Shown here piece after piece: positions 22,662-33,744 of a stretch of 64,000 nt of DNA. Location of the stretch: NCBI RefSeq assembly GCF_040183065.1, contig NC_091119.1, positions 103,737,274 to 103,801,273 of the forward strand, read 5' to 3'. The stretch comes from Periplaneta americana (taxonomy: Eukaryota > Arthropoda > Insecta > Blattodea > Blattidae). A program made the translations under genes and the position numbers. The notes under the pieces are model-generated. The model was not told the DNA's origin. It worked only from the letters and a program-made list of their open reading frames with translations, and did no database searches. The number at the start of each line of letters is the position of its first letter. Within the stretch, counting starts at the first letter, position 1.

Positions 22662-24605
22662 ATACAGCAGTTTTCCTTTGTTCAAACATATTAAATTGCC
22701 CTTTCATATCATTTTTGTTGTATTTCTTTCTACGTTTTACCCTGATTACCTGTAATTTGTAAGTACGTTTCATGCAGTTTTTATTTCTTCCACCAGACAG
22801 TATTGTTATACCATAAAGAAATTTAAAGAAAAAAAAATGGTCTTGTGGAATGAGAAAAACGCTAAGAAAATAACATCCCAAGATAATACTGCTACATAAT
22901 CAGTGCATTGATAAGCATATATTTTTCACGAAGAAGTATACAATGGTAATACTTATCATTTAAAATTATTTGGACCACAAAAAGCAGCAAATATTCTTCA
23001 TTTAACAAAGGAAATCGGATGTTGTATTCACTCACAAATTCAAAGCTACAAATCTCTTGAAGTAATTTCCAAAAGAACCGCTCATGTTATTGCAAGAGCG
23101 CAGTGAACAAAATCTATTTTATAGTACAACTTCTGTCACTTATATATGTCACCAAAGTTACACTTATTTCTAGTTTAATTTCATGGTAAATTTAAAAATA
23201 AATACCAGGAAATTATCCGTGTATCCAAATTAGCCGAGTTTTCCCTATTGATTAGGAATTATATAGCAATAAGTTTTTCGAGAAATAATACTAAGAGATT
23301 AATTATCAAGGAAGTACAGTAATTTAGAGTAAGGTAAATAAAAATTACAAATTTTACTGAATAGAAGCTTGTGTGGAATTGAGGGCAATTTTAGCTACAG
23401 AACTACGACGGCACGAGAAGGCAATAGCAGAATGCAGTTAATTCTCAGTTAGCAAGATGCAGTGTTCACAACAGTAATTCAGAAAACGGGAAACTTCTAT
23501 AACTCTATGATATGCCAAAGCATTTAATATTATCTGGAAAATGAAATTATGATTTAACAACATTCAAACATTATACTAATTTTATAATATTATAAAACTA
23601 TTTTATCTTCCTGTATTTAAGGTGCGATTACAATTGTAGCTGTAGATTTAATTTTTCTAGAATTTGTCTTTATTAAATTGGTCTTTTCAAAATTATTTCA
23701 CACATATGTACAATACATATGCACTCATGTAGGCCTAATGGATACGAATAGGAAACTACACTGTGTAGCTGATAATAATTTATTTAACTGTTCTAATGTT
23801 GTTATGTTAATGCCGATTATTGTATATTATTTCAGGCACCTACCATCTGCCCAAAGCCATTTCGTATGTTTTTTTTTTTTAATTGCAAGAAAACTCAATA
23901 TTTTGTGTACAATGTAAATTTAATATCGGTAACATTAAGTAACATCCAGTGTTATACTTAAAATATTGGTACAGTAACCATTTAGATTATATAAACGCAA
24001 ATAATTTATTTTTATTAGCGTTTCTCGAAAGGATACATGCTTCAGTTGCCTTTGATATAACATTGTTAGTCCGAAATTACATTTATGACTATTAATCGCT
24101 CTTTAATTGTTCCCTTTAATTTACATTTCCAAAAAAAAAAAAAAAAAGAACATGACAAAGAGATTTATCAACTTACTTTAAATGATTTTTAATCCAAATA
24201 GGCCTAATATTCAAAGAAAATTCTGGACGCTGTTTTCTTCTCATAATTATGTAAATAATTTATATTTAACTATATATCTAATTGTTTTTGTAACGGCTGC
24301 TCAGAGTTCGCTGTGGTGCTCCATGGATGGGTAATTTTTTAAAACATTGATCTGCGAGTATTGCATGATATTTCGTAAATTATAAAATATTACGGAACTC
24401 ATGTTCAATAAAAATGATTTGTAAGTTTTCTGAAACTAGTTATGATAGTAAAGGGAAGTTGACAGAGTCCCTTTTCTTTATTCTTTGTAACTTATTTAAT
24501 TTGCAAAAATAAACTGTACGAACTGTATGCTTTCAACGGTTTCACTACATCTAATACAGTTACTTAACCTTTATTTTAAAAAAATATTTGTAGAGTGGAA
24601 TAGAT
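22662..24605. other. No gene recognised
   Basis: AT-rich DNA with homopolymer runs near 23869 and 24131. No recognisable domain on either strand. Confidence 0.5.
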
Positions 24606-24621
24606 TGTACAACTAATTTCA

Positions 24622-24967
24622 TCTTCGGAATATGTATGATAAGAACTTCCTTGTGTTAAATATTAACGTACCTTGTTAACATGTTTCGACCTATTTTCAG
24701 TAATCTTCGGAACTGGTCGTTGTTGGTCTTGGCGCCTCTTGTTTCCTGTGTTGGTGCGTTCGTAGTGTAGAGTCAACACACAACTCAATTTCAAAACTAC
24801 GAACGCACCAACACAGGAAACAAGATGCGCCAAGACCAACAACGACCAGTTCCGAAGATTACTGAAAATAGGTCGAAACATGTTAACAAGGTACGTTAAT
24901 ATTTAACACAAAGTTCTTATCATACATATTCCGAAGTGATACAGTGTTAAAAGTTGTGTAATCAAGA
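24622..24967. repeat. Long near-perfect hairpin element flanked by a 16-bp direct repeat
   Basis: Arms 24624-24766 and 24796-24935 are reverse complements over about 140 bases with very few differences, separated by a 29-base loop. A short single-sided tail follows (24936-24967). TGTACAACTAATTTCA at 24606-24621 recurs at 24968-24983 with one mismatch, as expected of a target duplication. No coding content is evident; the two arms give mirror-image translations. It could be a fold-back transposon, or an inverted duplication inserted by LINE machinery. The transcript would form a long duplex RNA. Confidence 0.75.
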
Positions 24968-24983
24968 TGTATAACTAATTTCA

Positions 24984-25846
24984 GTTGGCTCTAAATACAT
25001 TGATACAAATGGTGCGAACTTGAGAAAGAGCCTAAACTATGTTTTTCCTTGGTATCACTAAATTTAAATGTACTTATTATCTGTTTCTATGTAGAACGGG
25101 AACATTGGGATATTTTCTTAGAAATCGTCCTTTTACTTTTCAAAAATCCCTGTTTTTCAGATGTCATTCATTAAAATCCTTTGCTCTAATATAAATTTCA
25201 GTGGTGTAATTTGAGCGAGCTAATCTAGAGAACTGAAATGTGAGGATTCGATCGTTAAGTGTAACTGAAGTGGAGCTGAGGAAAAGATCTAGGAATAATT
25301 AGTTAAGTGTTAAGGAGAAGACGCATAGAATAAACCAGTGAAAGGGAAATTAGTAAAGAGAGTTAAAATAAGTCATAAATGGTAAATAACCAACACTGAG
25401 TGTTTTATGTAGTACAGAGAGGAAGAATCTGGGAAGTGCAGTAGACAATAAATGAAAGTGAGTGCAAGTAGGGAGAAGATATACCAATGAAACAGAAAGA
25501 GATATAAGTGAATTGAAGAAGACTACTAAGGAAGTTACTACAAACATTCGAATTTTGTAACATTGAATGAATGCAAGAGTAAAATTCTGAGAAAATGTAA
25601 GTGAAAAATAGGGAAAATAATGTAGTACAGTAAAACGTAGAATATAGATACGTAAAAATTAGTGAATTTTAGTCAGAGATAAATATGCTTGAAGATAAAA
25701 AATTAGGGATAATAGTAATAGAAGATAGCAATGACAGTAGAAGAGGATTAGTTGGATTGTAGCCGAGAGTGTTTCTAAACAAGAGTAATGTACACAAGTA
25801 TTGCATAGTTATCAGGAATAGGATAGACAGAAGATAAAGAGTATTA
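24984..25846. other. No gene recognised
   Basis: AT-rich; 25250-25800 is strongly purine-rich on the plus strand. No coding domain seen. Confidence 0.5.
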
Positions 25847-25852
25847 CAACTA

Positions 25853-25884
<32 letters not shown>

Positions 25885-25924
25885 ACTACTACTACTATTG
25901 CAACTACTACTGCTATTGCTGCTA
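25847..25924. repeat. (CTA)n/(CTG)n compound microsatellite
   Basis: Alternating runs of CTA and CTG trinucleotides with CTATTG/CAACTA interruptions. Confidence 0.85.
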
Positions 25925-26221
25925 ATATAAATTGTTGTTTTCTATTTGTTTTTACAATGAAACGACTTAAGAGCCATAATCAGATAGTTCACCCTTTTCA
26001 ATGTACCAAAATAAAAAGAAAATAATTGTTATTAAAATGAATTTTGCTGCACTCATCTCAAAGTTTAGTGTGCTGTGATTTCCGAAAACGGTTAACAGCT
26101 ACTCACTAACGTGTGCTTAATAGTAATATATTTTTTAATTTCTGTAGTGACTCTTGTCTTCGTCTCCCTCTGGAACTGAATTGATATTCTCACTGAATCA
26201 GTTATACTGGCTTAAATATTT

Positions 26222-26720
26222 AATACTGGGTTGCAAGGGACAGTGAAGTGCATTCCATAACCTCTCCTATCCAAAACCCAACCTCAACCTGCTCGTGGTG
26301 CAACCTGCTTTTACAGATGAGGCTCTGGGGACCGAGTATTGGCGGTATAACCACACCATCAGGAATAGAGGAAATGCTATTTCATCTCTTACGCTGGCCT
26401 GCCACTGCGTAGAAATGTTCGACAAGTGGTACTTGTGAGAAAGGTCGGTGGACTCTAAAACTCCTCCCGGCCAGGTCCGATGGACCCATTAACCAACGAC
26501 AGGTGTGGCCTTCCAGTCATACTGGGGGTTTACGTGAGTGGGTGATGTAACCACCATTACAAACAAAAAATTGGTGCCCACTTAAAAAACGGTTACACTT
26601 ATGCTAATCTGTGAAGTTCTACTTGATGGATCCACCACAGAGAAATATTGGAGAGCAAGAACGCTATTGGCTTCGTTGCCAAAGCCCGGCATTAGATAAC
26701 AACAACAACAACAACAACAT
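26222..26720 (+). mobile_element. Interspersed repeat with (AAC)n tail
   Basis: A sharply GC-richer 470-bp block begins at ACTGGGTTGCAAGGGACAGT. It ends in CATTAGATAACAACAACAAC with an (AAC)n tail at 26699-26718, the look of a retroposed LINE/SINE 3' end. No protein domain or tRNA-like promoter was found. Classification is by end structure and base composition only. Confidence 0.5.
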
Positions 26721-27192
26721 ATTTAATACTTTAATTTAGACGTGTAGTTGCAAAATCAGATACATCACTTTTTTTCCGAAATGAGTTAATGTTGTATTTC
26801 ATATCTTCATATGATTCTACAACTGTTATAGCACTGTTATGCTCCAAAGCCAGATACATAACATGGATTTGTATAATGAAAAAGAGAATTGGTTGCAAAT
26901 CCTTAGTTCCTTGCAAACGTTTTTCCTTCGTACTGAAAAATTATGTTTTGATTTTGCAACTATACGCCTCAATTCACTAATGGAACGGGTCTTATAATCT
27001 TCACATAACCGATACACACTCTTACCCACCCATGCACACGACAGACACAAGCTGTCACTGGCCTTCATAGATTATTTCCGATACATGTAAATCTTATTTT
27101 AAGGGGAGATGTTGTATAAATTGAATTCTTACCTATTTTATGATAATTTCTTCATTTTTGTATATACAAATATCATTGCTGCAACAATTTAA
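26721..27192. other. No gene recognised
   Basis: AT-rich DNA. Overlapping short frames on both strands at 26731-27068 lack a domain. Confidence 0.5.
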
Positions 27193-27199
27193 ATTTGAG

Positions 27200-27427
27200 A
27201 TTACTTACTTATGACTTTTAAGGAACCCAGAGATTCATGGCCACCGTCACATACGCTCATCATCGGCCTCTATCCTCATCAAGATAATCCAATTTCTACC
27301 ATCATATCCCACATCACTCAAGTCCATTTTAATATTATCCTCTAATCTATGTCTCGGCCTTCCCAAAGGTCTATTTCTCTCAAGCCTCTCAACTAACAAT
27401 CTATATTCATTTTGGAGTCGCCCATTT
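27200..27427 (-). mobile_element. 3' fragment of the RTE-type LINE also seen at 59.7 kb
   Basis: Homologous base by base with about 59701-59933, including the ACTTACTTA tail, the TTTTAAGGAACCC segment and the ATTTTAATATTATCCTC segment. Homology ends at TCGCCCAT (27426). ATTTGAG occurs at both ends (27193-27199 and 27424-27430), a plausible 7-bp target duplication. Encodes only the last tens of codons of ORF2, with substitutions. Confidence 0.8.
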
Positions 27428-27430
27428 GAG

Positions 27431-28500
27431 TTTAGTAAAAATAATTGGGGCAGAAATGTTGGGGGGGGGGGAGTATCAAGGCACAGTAGGTCACGATAGT
27501 GAATATATCTGAGCCATTTTTAAGATAAGTTCAAAACCTCTTTGTCATTTTACTCCTAACAGAACATTCTTTAAAATGGTTGTATCATAAATTTGATATT
27601 CGTTTTCAAAATGTGAAAATAAAGAATACATCTTAAGAATCAATTTTGGAGATACCATTAGAGAAACATGTGAGGATATTATTTTATCAAATGCAACAAA
27701 ATAACAAATCTCTGTTACACAGAAAGTTTCCTAATTATCTAAGAATGTGTGTTTCAAATAAAATCCATGTATTAATAGTTCGAAGATATAAAAATATTCA
27801 CTCTTTGTATGAGAATGAAGCAAAAAATTAAAGTTACCAGAAATTGCAATTAAAATTTAGTGTAATTTAAAAACTCTGTGCTTTAAAAATAACAGCCTAA
27901 AGGGTTATATAAATGTGCATTAAATTTTGTGCGATGAAATTTTGAAATTTCAAAGATTATTTTAAACAAAGAATTTTTCTTTTTAAAAATTCACTCGTTT
28001 TCCACCACATTTTAACCATTCTTGTTCTTTGAAAACCCTATGCATCATAGTTTTAAAGATAGCGCTGCAGTAGTTGACAAGGGCATATATCCTCATTAAA
28101 TTTCATGCCATATATATTTCTCACATATTAAAGTGTATTTTACAGCAAAAACATTATTTTTCATTCAATGGTTTTCCACCATATTAAAGCCATCCTCCCT
28201 CCTCAACATCGCAAGTAGCATTTGCAATGAATTTTCCTATTCCTTTTCTTTTTGTATTAAAGTTTTATTTTCTCATTGCTTATCTATTTTTATTTAATTA
28301 ACATTAAGCAGGAATCTGAATGTTTATAGAATAATCCATTAACTGTACGTAAAAAAAAGAAAATATGACGCCCGAAGTTAATTTCACCTCTGTCCATTTC
28401 AAGTGGTGGATAGTGGTGAGAGTTGCTGGGAAATATACGAATATATTCCCGCATTATTGGCAATTAGTTCGGTTTGGTTAAGTGGTCATAATTTCACCTT
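27431..28500. other. No gene recognised
   Basis: AT-rich DNA with a G-run at 27462-27471. The 61-codon frame at 27646-27831 has no recognisable domain. Confidence 0.5.
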
Positions 28501-28511
28501 AAAACATTGGC

Positions 28512-28660
28512 GATGAAAGAGTAATGGAACAGAGGAAAAATTCTCTCCGGCGCCGGGTTTTCAGCTCTTGTGGATAAAGCATCAGCACATAGAGCTGAAA
28601 ACCCGGGTTCAAATCCAGGCGCCGGAGAGAATTTTTCTCCATTCCTTTACTCTTTCATCG
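28512..28660. repeat. Hairpin formed by inverted partial SINEs (family E)
   Basis: Arm 28512-28569 is the imperfect reverse complement of 28591-28660, sharing GAAAGAGTAATGGAA and CGGCGCCGGGTTTTCAGCTC. The right arm contains the T-arm of a tRNA-like head with B box GGGTTCAAATCC. The loop holds GGATAAAGCATCAGC, part of the same head. It looks like an inverted duplication of a SINE 5' region. Confidence 0.7.
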
Positions 28661-29115
28661 TATTATGATGCAGAATATCTGCATGGAAATATCATATGTA
28701 CTTCGGTACATTAGAATAATATATATGATATGCGTAAATCACTTCGTGATTTAAGACGGCGATTATTCCGTCGGATCCCTACCAACTAGTCACTCATAAC
28801 GAGTGCACCTCAGCACATGTGTGGACTTCAGTCCTACGTTCATAGACGTCTATGACGTAGTGCAGAGGGCGGCCACTAGAGGGAACCCAAGAGTTGGAAC
28901 TTAAACTGAGACGATTTTGTCCAACGCCGGGTTGGGTATCCGGTGTGGCTTAGCGGATAAAGCATCAGCACATAGAGCTGAAAACCCGGGTTCAAATCCC
29001 GGCGCCGGAGAGAATCTTTCTCCGTTCCATTACTCTTTCATCGTATGATGACGCAGAATATCTGCATGGAAATATCATGTGTACTTCGGTACATTAAAAT
29101 AATATATATTAAAAC
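28661..29115 (+). mobile_element. tRNA-derived SINE (family E), tandem with the hairpin copy
   Basis: The tRNA-like head 28938-29009 (A-box region GTGGCTTAGCGGATAAAGC, B box GGGTTCAAATCC) is followed by the tail ACTCTTTCATCGTATGATGA...GCAGAATATCTGCATGG. The same tail follows the preceding copy at 28645-28710. The unit therefore repeats as head, tail and spacer, then head and tail, over about 380 bp. The shared tail proves a retroposon rather than a tRNA gene. Confidence 0.75.
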
Positions 29116-29897
29116 ATTGAGTTTAGAAAAAAATATTTCAAAATTTTTACCATGTTTCCTTATTAAACTGAAAGCTAGGATGGAGTTTTTAATGTTGCTG
29201 TTGTTTTCTAATACCAGGCGTTTGACAATAAAATCACTTGTCCTCCTGCACTCCAATATTTTTCAAAGATATTGTCATGGTCAGCCACTGAAGCACAGAT
29301 TTTGAGGGAGTTGTTAATGTAGTTTCAGACAAAATATCACATAATTTTAAAAACTGCTAGCCATTCATAATTATTAACTACATTCAAGAAAACAAAGCAA
29401 ATGTATGAACTTACCTTACAGTAAGTCCATTGCCATCCAAACATTAATTTCAGTGCACTCTAGTGACAGCAAGAGAAAAAAGGATTTCTTAGGACTGAGG
29501 TTAAAAAAAAATAACTAAGAAAAAACGTAAATCTCTTTCCTATTGTATGGCCATAAAGATATAATTAATTCATAATGTACAGGTCCAAACGTTTCTAAGC
29601 GTGATGTGCCTATCAGGAAACAAAATATTTAAATGGAAAATGCGACCACAAGTGTCTATTTATCGCTATATTGAGTGGAACCAAGGGACGGAGTGTGATA
29701 TTCAGACATATTGTTAGAACATAAAGAAACAGGTCGCCAAATAAAATGAAAGGTTTGATGATAGGTAACATTAAGGAGTATATATAAATTACTATTACTC
29801 TAACAGAAGCTTTACTATGAACAAGTGGGGAGAGAAACATGGGAACACTCGGAGGGCAATCTATCTGAAAGTGGCTCTTAGAAGTACAATATTTATA
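29116..29897. other. Sequence downstream of the PM-repeat gene
   Basis: No domain recognised. No AATAAA polyadenylation signal was found on the minus strand immediately after the stop at 29898, which leaves open either a distant 3' end or a further exon. Confidence 0.4.
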
Positions 29898-32800
29898 CTA
29901 CTTACGCCTCAAACGACAACAAAGCAAACAAAATATATACCTTAAACAAGACCAACACGTCGTTGTTGTTTCCTCATCTTCATCTTCCGTTGCTAAGTGC
30001 TCCAATGATGGTCCAGGCATGGAACCTGGCAAGGATTCAGGCATGGGATCTTCCATCGATGATGCTAGCAGAGGAGTTATCAAGGGATCTCGCATAGGCG
30101 CTGGTAAAGGATTTTGGATGGGATCTAGCATGGGCGTTAACAAGGCATTTGACATGGGATCTAGCTTGGTTTCTGGCATGGGAACTGGTAAGGAATCTTG
30201 TATCGGAGTTGGCATGGGTGTTACCATTGGAGCTAATATTGGTAATGGCAAGGAATCTGACATGGAAGCAGGCATGGAATCTAATATGGGTGCTGGTATG
30301 GGATGTTGCTTGGTTGGTGACATGAGAGCCGGCACGGGATATGGCCTGGGTGATGGCAAGGCATCTGACATGGGTGATGACAAGGAATCTTGCATGAAAG
30401 TAAGCATGGAAAATGATGTGGATGTTGGTATGCGATCTGGCTTAGTTGGAGGTATAGGAGATGGCATGGGTTCTGGCAAAGCATCTCGCATTAGTGATGG
30501 CAAGGAATCCGGCATGGAAGCAGGCATGGGATCTGGTATGGGGTCTGGCTTGGTTGGTGGCATGGAATCTGACAAGGCATCTAGCATGGGTGATGCCAAG
30601 GAATCCGGCATGGAAGCAGGCATGGGATCCGGTATGGTGTCTGGCTTAGTTGGTGGCATGGAATCTGACAAGGCATCTAGCATGGGTGATGGCAAGGAAT
30701 CCGGCATGGAAGTAGGCATGGAATCTGGTATGGGGTCTGGCTTGGTTGGCGAGATGGAATCTGACAAGGCATCTATCATGGGTGATGGCAAGGAATCCGA
30801 CATGGGAGCCGGCATGGCATCAGACACTGGAGCTAGCATGGGTTCTCGCAAGGAATCTGGAATGGGTGATGACATGGAAGCTTGTATAGGATCTGGCAGG
30901 GGTGCTGTTATTGAACCTGATATAGGTGTTGCCATTGGAGCTGGAATGGGGTATGGCAAGGAATCTGACATGGGATCTAATATAGGTCCTTGTATGGGGT
31001 CTGGCTTGGTTGGTGGCATGGAAGCTGGCATAGGGACTTCTATGGGTACTGGCATGGGACCTGAATAGGTTGCTGACAAGGAATTCGCCATGGAATCAGA
31101 CATGGGAACCAGCATGGGGTCTAGCATGGATCCTGGCATAGGCGCTGACATGGAATCTTGCACTGGTAGTGGTATTGGATCTGGCATGGGAGCTGTCATG
31201 GGTCCTGGCATATCATCTGGAATGGCTGCTGGTCTGGGTACTGGCACGGGATCTGGCAAGGATGATGTCACAGAAGTTGGCATAGGTGCCGGCGTGTAAT
31301 ATGTCTCGTCATCTAGTACGGGACGTGGCCCAAAAAATATATATCTTAAACAAGACCACCAGGCATTCCTTCTTCGGTGCCTACCTTCTGCTGGCATGGA
31401 AGCTGGCATGGGTAATGGCATAGGACCTGGCATAGGCGCTGACATGGAATCTTGCATTGGTAGTGGTATTGGATCTGGCATGGGAGCTGTCATGGGTCCT
31501 GGCATATCATCTGGAATTGGTGCTGGTCTGGGTACTGGCATGGGATCTGGCAAGGATGCTGTCACAGAAGTTGGCATAGGTGCCGGCGTGTAATATGTCT
31601 CATCTAGTACGGGACGTGGCCCAAAAAATATATATCTTAAACAAGACCACCAGGCATTCCTTATTCGGTGCCTACCTTCTGCTGGCATGGAAGCTGGCAT
31701 GGGTAATGGCATAGGACCTGGCATAGGCGCTGACATGGAATCTTGCACTGGTAGTGGTATTGGATCTGGCATGGGAGCTGTCATGGGTCCTGGCATATCA
31801 TCTGGAATTGGTGCTGGTCTGGGTACTGTCATGGGATCTGGCAAGGATGCTGTCACAGAAGTTGGCATAGGTGCCGGCGTGTAATACGTCTCGTCATCTA
31901 GTACGGGACGTGGCCCAAAAAATATATATCTTAAACAAGACCACCAGGCATTCCTTCTTCGGTGCCTACCTTCTGCTGGCATGGAAGCTGGCATGGGTAA
32001 TGGCATAGGACCTGGCATAGGCGCTGACATGGAATCTTGCTCTGGTAGTGGTATTGGATCTGGCATGGGAGCTGTCATGGGTCCTGGCATATCATCTGGA
32101 ATTGGTGCTGGTCTGGGTACTGGCATGGGATCTGTCAAGGATGATGTCACAGAAGTTGGCATAGGTGCCGGCGTGTAATATGTCTCGTCATCTAGTACGG
32201 GACGTGGCCCAAAAAATATATATCTTAAACAAGACCACCAGGCATTCCTTATTCGGTGCCTACCTTCTGCTGGCATGGAAGCTGGCATGGGTAATGGCAT
32301 AGGACCTGGCATAGGCGCTGACATGGAATCTTGCGCTGGTAGTGGTATTGGATCTGGCATGGGAGCTGTCATGGGTCCTGGCATATCATCTGGAATTGGT
32401 GCTGGTCTGAGTACTGGCATGGGATCTGGCAAGGATGCTGTCACAGAAGTTGGCATAGGTGCCGGCGTGTAATACGTCTCGTCATCTAGTACGGGACGTG
32501 GCCCAAAAAATATATATCTTAAACAAGACCACCAGGCATTCCTTCTTCGGTGCCTACCTTCTGCTGGCATGGAAGCTGGCATGGGTAATGGCATAGGCAC
32601 TGATATGGAATCTTGCACTGGTACTGGTATTGGATCTGGCAAGGATGCTGTCACAGAAGTTGGCATAGGTGCCGGCGTGTAATATGTCTCGTCATCTAGT
32701 ACGGGACGTGGCCCAAAAAATATATATCTTAAACAAGACCACCAGGCATTCCTTCTTCGGTGCCTATCTTCTGCTGGCATGGAAGCTGGCATGGGTAATC

Positions 32801-33718
32801 GCATAGGACCTGGCATAGGCACTGATATGGAATCTTGCACTGGTAGTGGTATTGGATCTGGCATGGGAGCTGTCATGGATCCTGGCATATCATCTGGAAT
32901 TGGTGCTGGTCTGGGTACTGTCATGGGATCTGGCAAGGATGCTGTCACAGAAGTTGGCATAGGTGCCGGCGTGTAATATGTCTCGTCATCTAGTACGGGA
33001 CGTGGCCCAAAAAATATATATCTTAAACAAGACCACCAGGCATTCCTTCTTCGGTGCCTATCTTCTGCTGGTAGGTAATTGGAATATGGTGGTGGCATGC
33101 GATCTGGCATGGGAGATGGCATGCGGGCTGGCCTGCGAAATGGCATGTCAAATGAAATGGGAGCTGGCCCACGAAACCTATATCTTAAACGAGACCAGAG
33201 GCTCATTGCTCTTGGCGTGGGAGCTGGCATTCCAGTTGGCATGGGGGCTGGCACGGGATCTAGTATGTGACTTGACATGGGAGCTGGAATGATATCTTGC
33301 ATTGAAGCTCGCATGGGGTCTGGGATTGGTTCTGGCATGGGAGTTGACATGGTTTCTGGAATAGGTACTGATATGGTATCTTGCATGGGAGCTGGCATTG
33401 AATCTATCATGGGAGATGACATAGGCGCTGGCATGGATGCTGGCCTGCGATTCGACATGGGAAGTAGCCCACAAAATAAATACCTTAAAAAACGCCAGCA
33501 GCAACTCTTCGTTCTATTGTCATCTTCTTCTTCTGGTGGGTTCTGTAATGATGGTGCTGGCACGGGTGATGGCACGGGAGGAGGCACGGGTGGTGGCACG
33601 GAATGTGGCACGGGTGGTGGCATGGGATCTAACATGTGAGCTGGGATTGGTTCTGTCATGGTAGCTGGCGTGGTTTGTGGTATTGTACCTGGCTTGTCTT
33701 CCATGTATCCTGGTAAGT
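29898..33718 (-). CDS. Pro/Met-rich repeat protein with ten W/C-x-x-L-R-Y modules (large exon)
   Basis: I do not recognise this protein. The frame is open for about 1,270 codons to a TAG at 29900-29898. Most of it is degenerate Pro-Met-x dipeptide sequence. Embedded are ten short modules of the form (W/C)(W/C)x(C/F/R)LRYxF. The first is KSCCWRFLRYLFCG after an acidic run. The second is LWSRLRYRFRG. Seven copies of WWSCLRYIFFGPRP follow, and a last CWSCLRYIFCLLCCRLRRK ends the protein, again after an acidic run. The terminal Cys cluster plus basic tail suggests membrane association or palmitoylation (inference). The frame probably begins at a splice acceptor (33719). The first in-frame ATG is at 33704 in a poor context. 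GTAAGT at 29905-29900 overlaps the stop and could be a donor. No signal peptide is seen in this exon. Confidence 0.7.
31280..33070 (-). repeat. Tandem array, seven units of 291/294 bp, in frame with the gene
   Basis: The landmark CTTAAACAAGACCACC begins at 31345, 31636, 31930, 32224, 32518, 32728 and 33022, giving spacings of 291, 294, 294, 294, 210 and 294. All are multiples of three. Each unit codes about 98 residues, with basic RHRRRN, the WWSCLRY module, VLDDETYY and a Pro-Met stretch. The 291 unit lacks one Asp codon; the 210 unit lacks 28 codons. Units differ by a few substitutions, several conserved as R/I or A/S exchanges. Further degenerate PM repeats run on to about 30020. Confidence 0.9.
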
Positions 33719-33737
33719 CTGCAAGAAGCAAAATAAA
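33719..33737 (-). promoter_or_regulatory. Candidate splice acceptor
   Basis: On the minus strand the sequence TTTATTTTGCTTCTTGCAG directly precedes the long frame: a pyrimidine tract followed by CAG. The frame downstream starts with two bases of a split codon. This is the best acceptor in the vicinity and would place the true N-terminus in an upstream exon at higher coordinates, not identified. Confidence 0.55.
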
Positions 33738-33744
33738 CTTGATT

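Noticed and set aside
21828-22881. Four overlapping open frames of 280-320 codons over the GGTCCT repeat
   Set aside because: They arise because hexamer variants lack stops in several frames on both strands. No splice sites, start context or conserved flank supports any of them.
28938-29009. Functional tRNA gene
   Set aside because: The adjoining non-tRNA tail is duplicated with the neighbouring copy, so it is a retroposon.
30019-33639. Plus-strand open frames across the PM-repeat gene (349, 120 and repeated 65 codons)
   Set aside because: They are antisense shadows of the minus-strand frame. They end at the same in-unit stop in each repeat and do not span the array.
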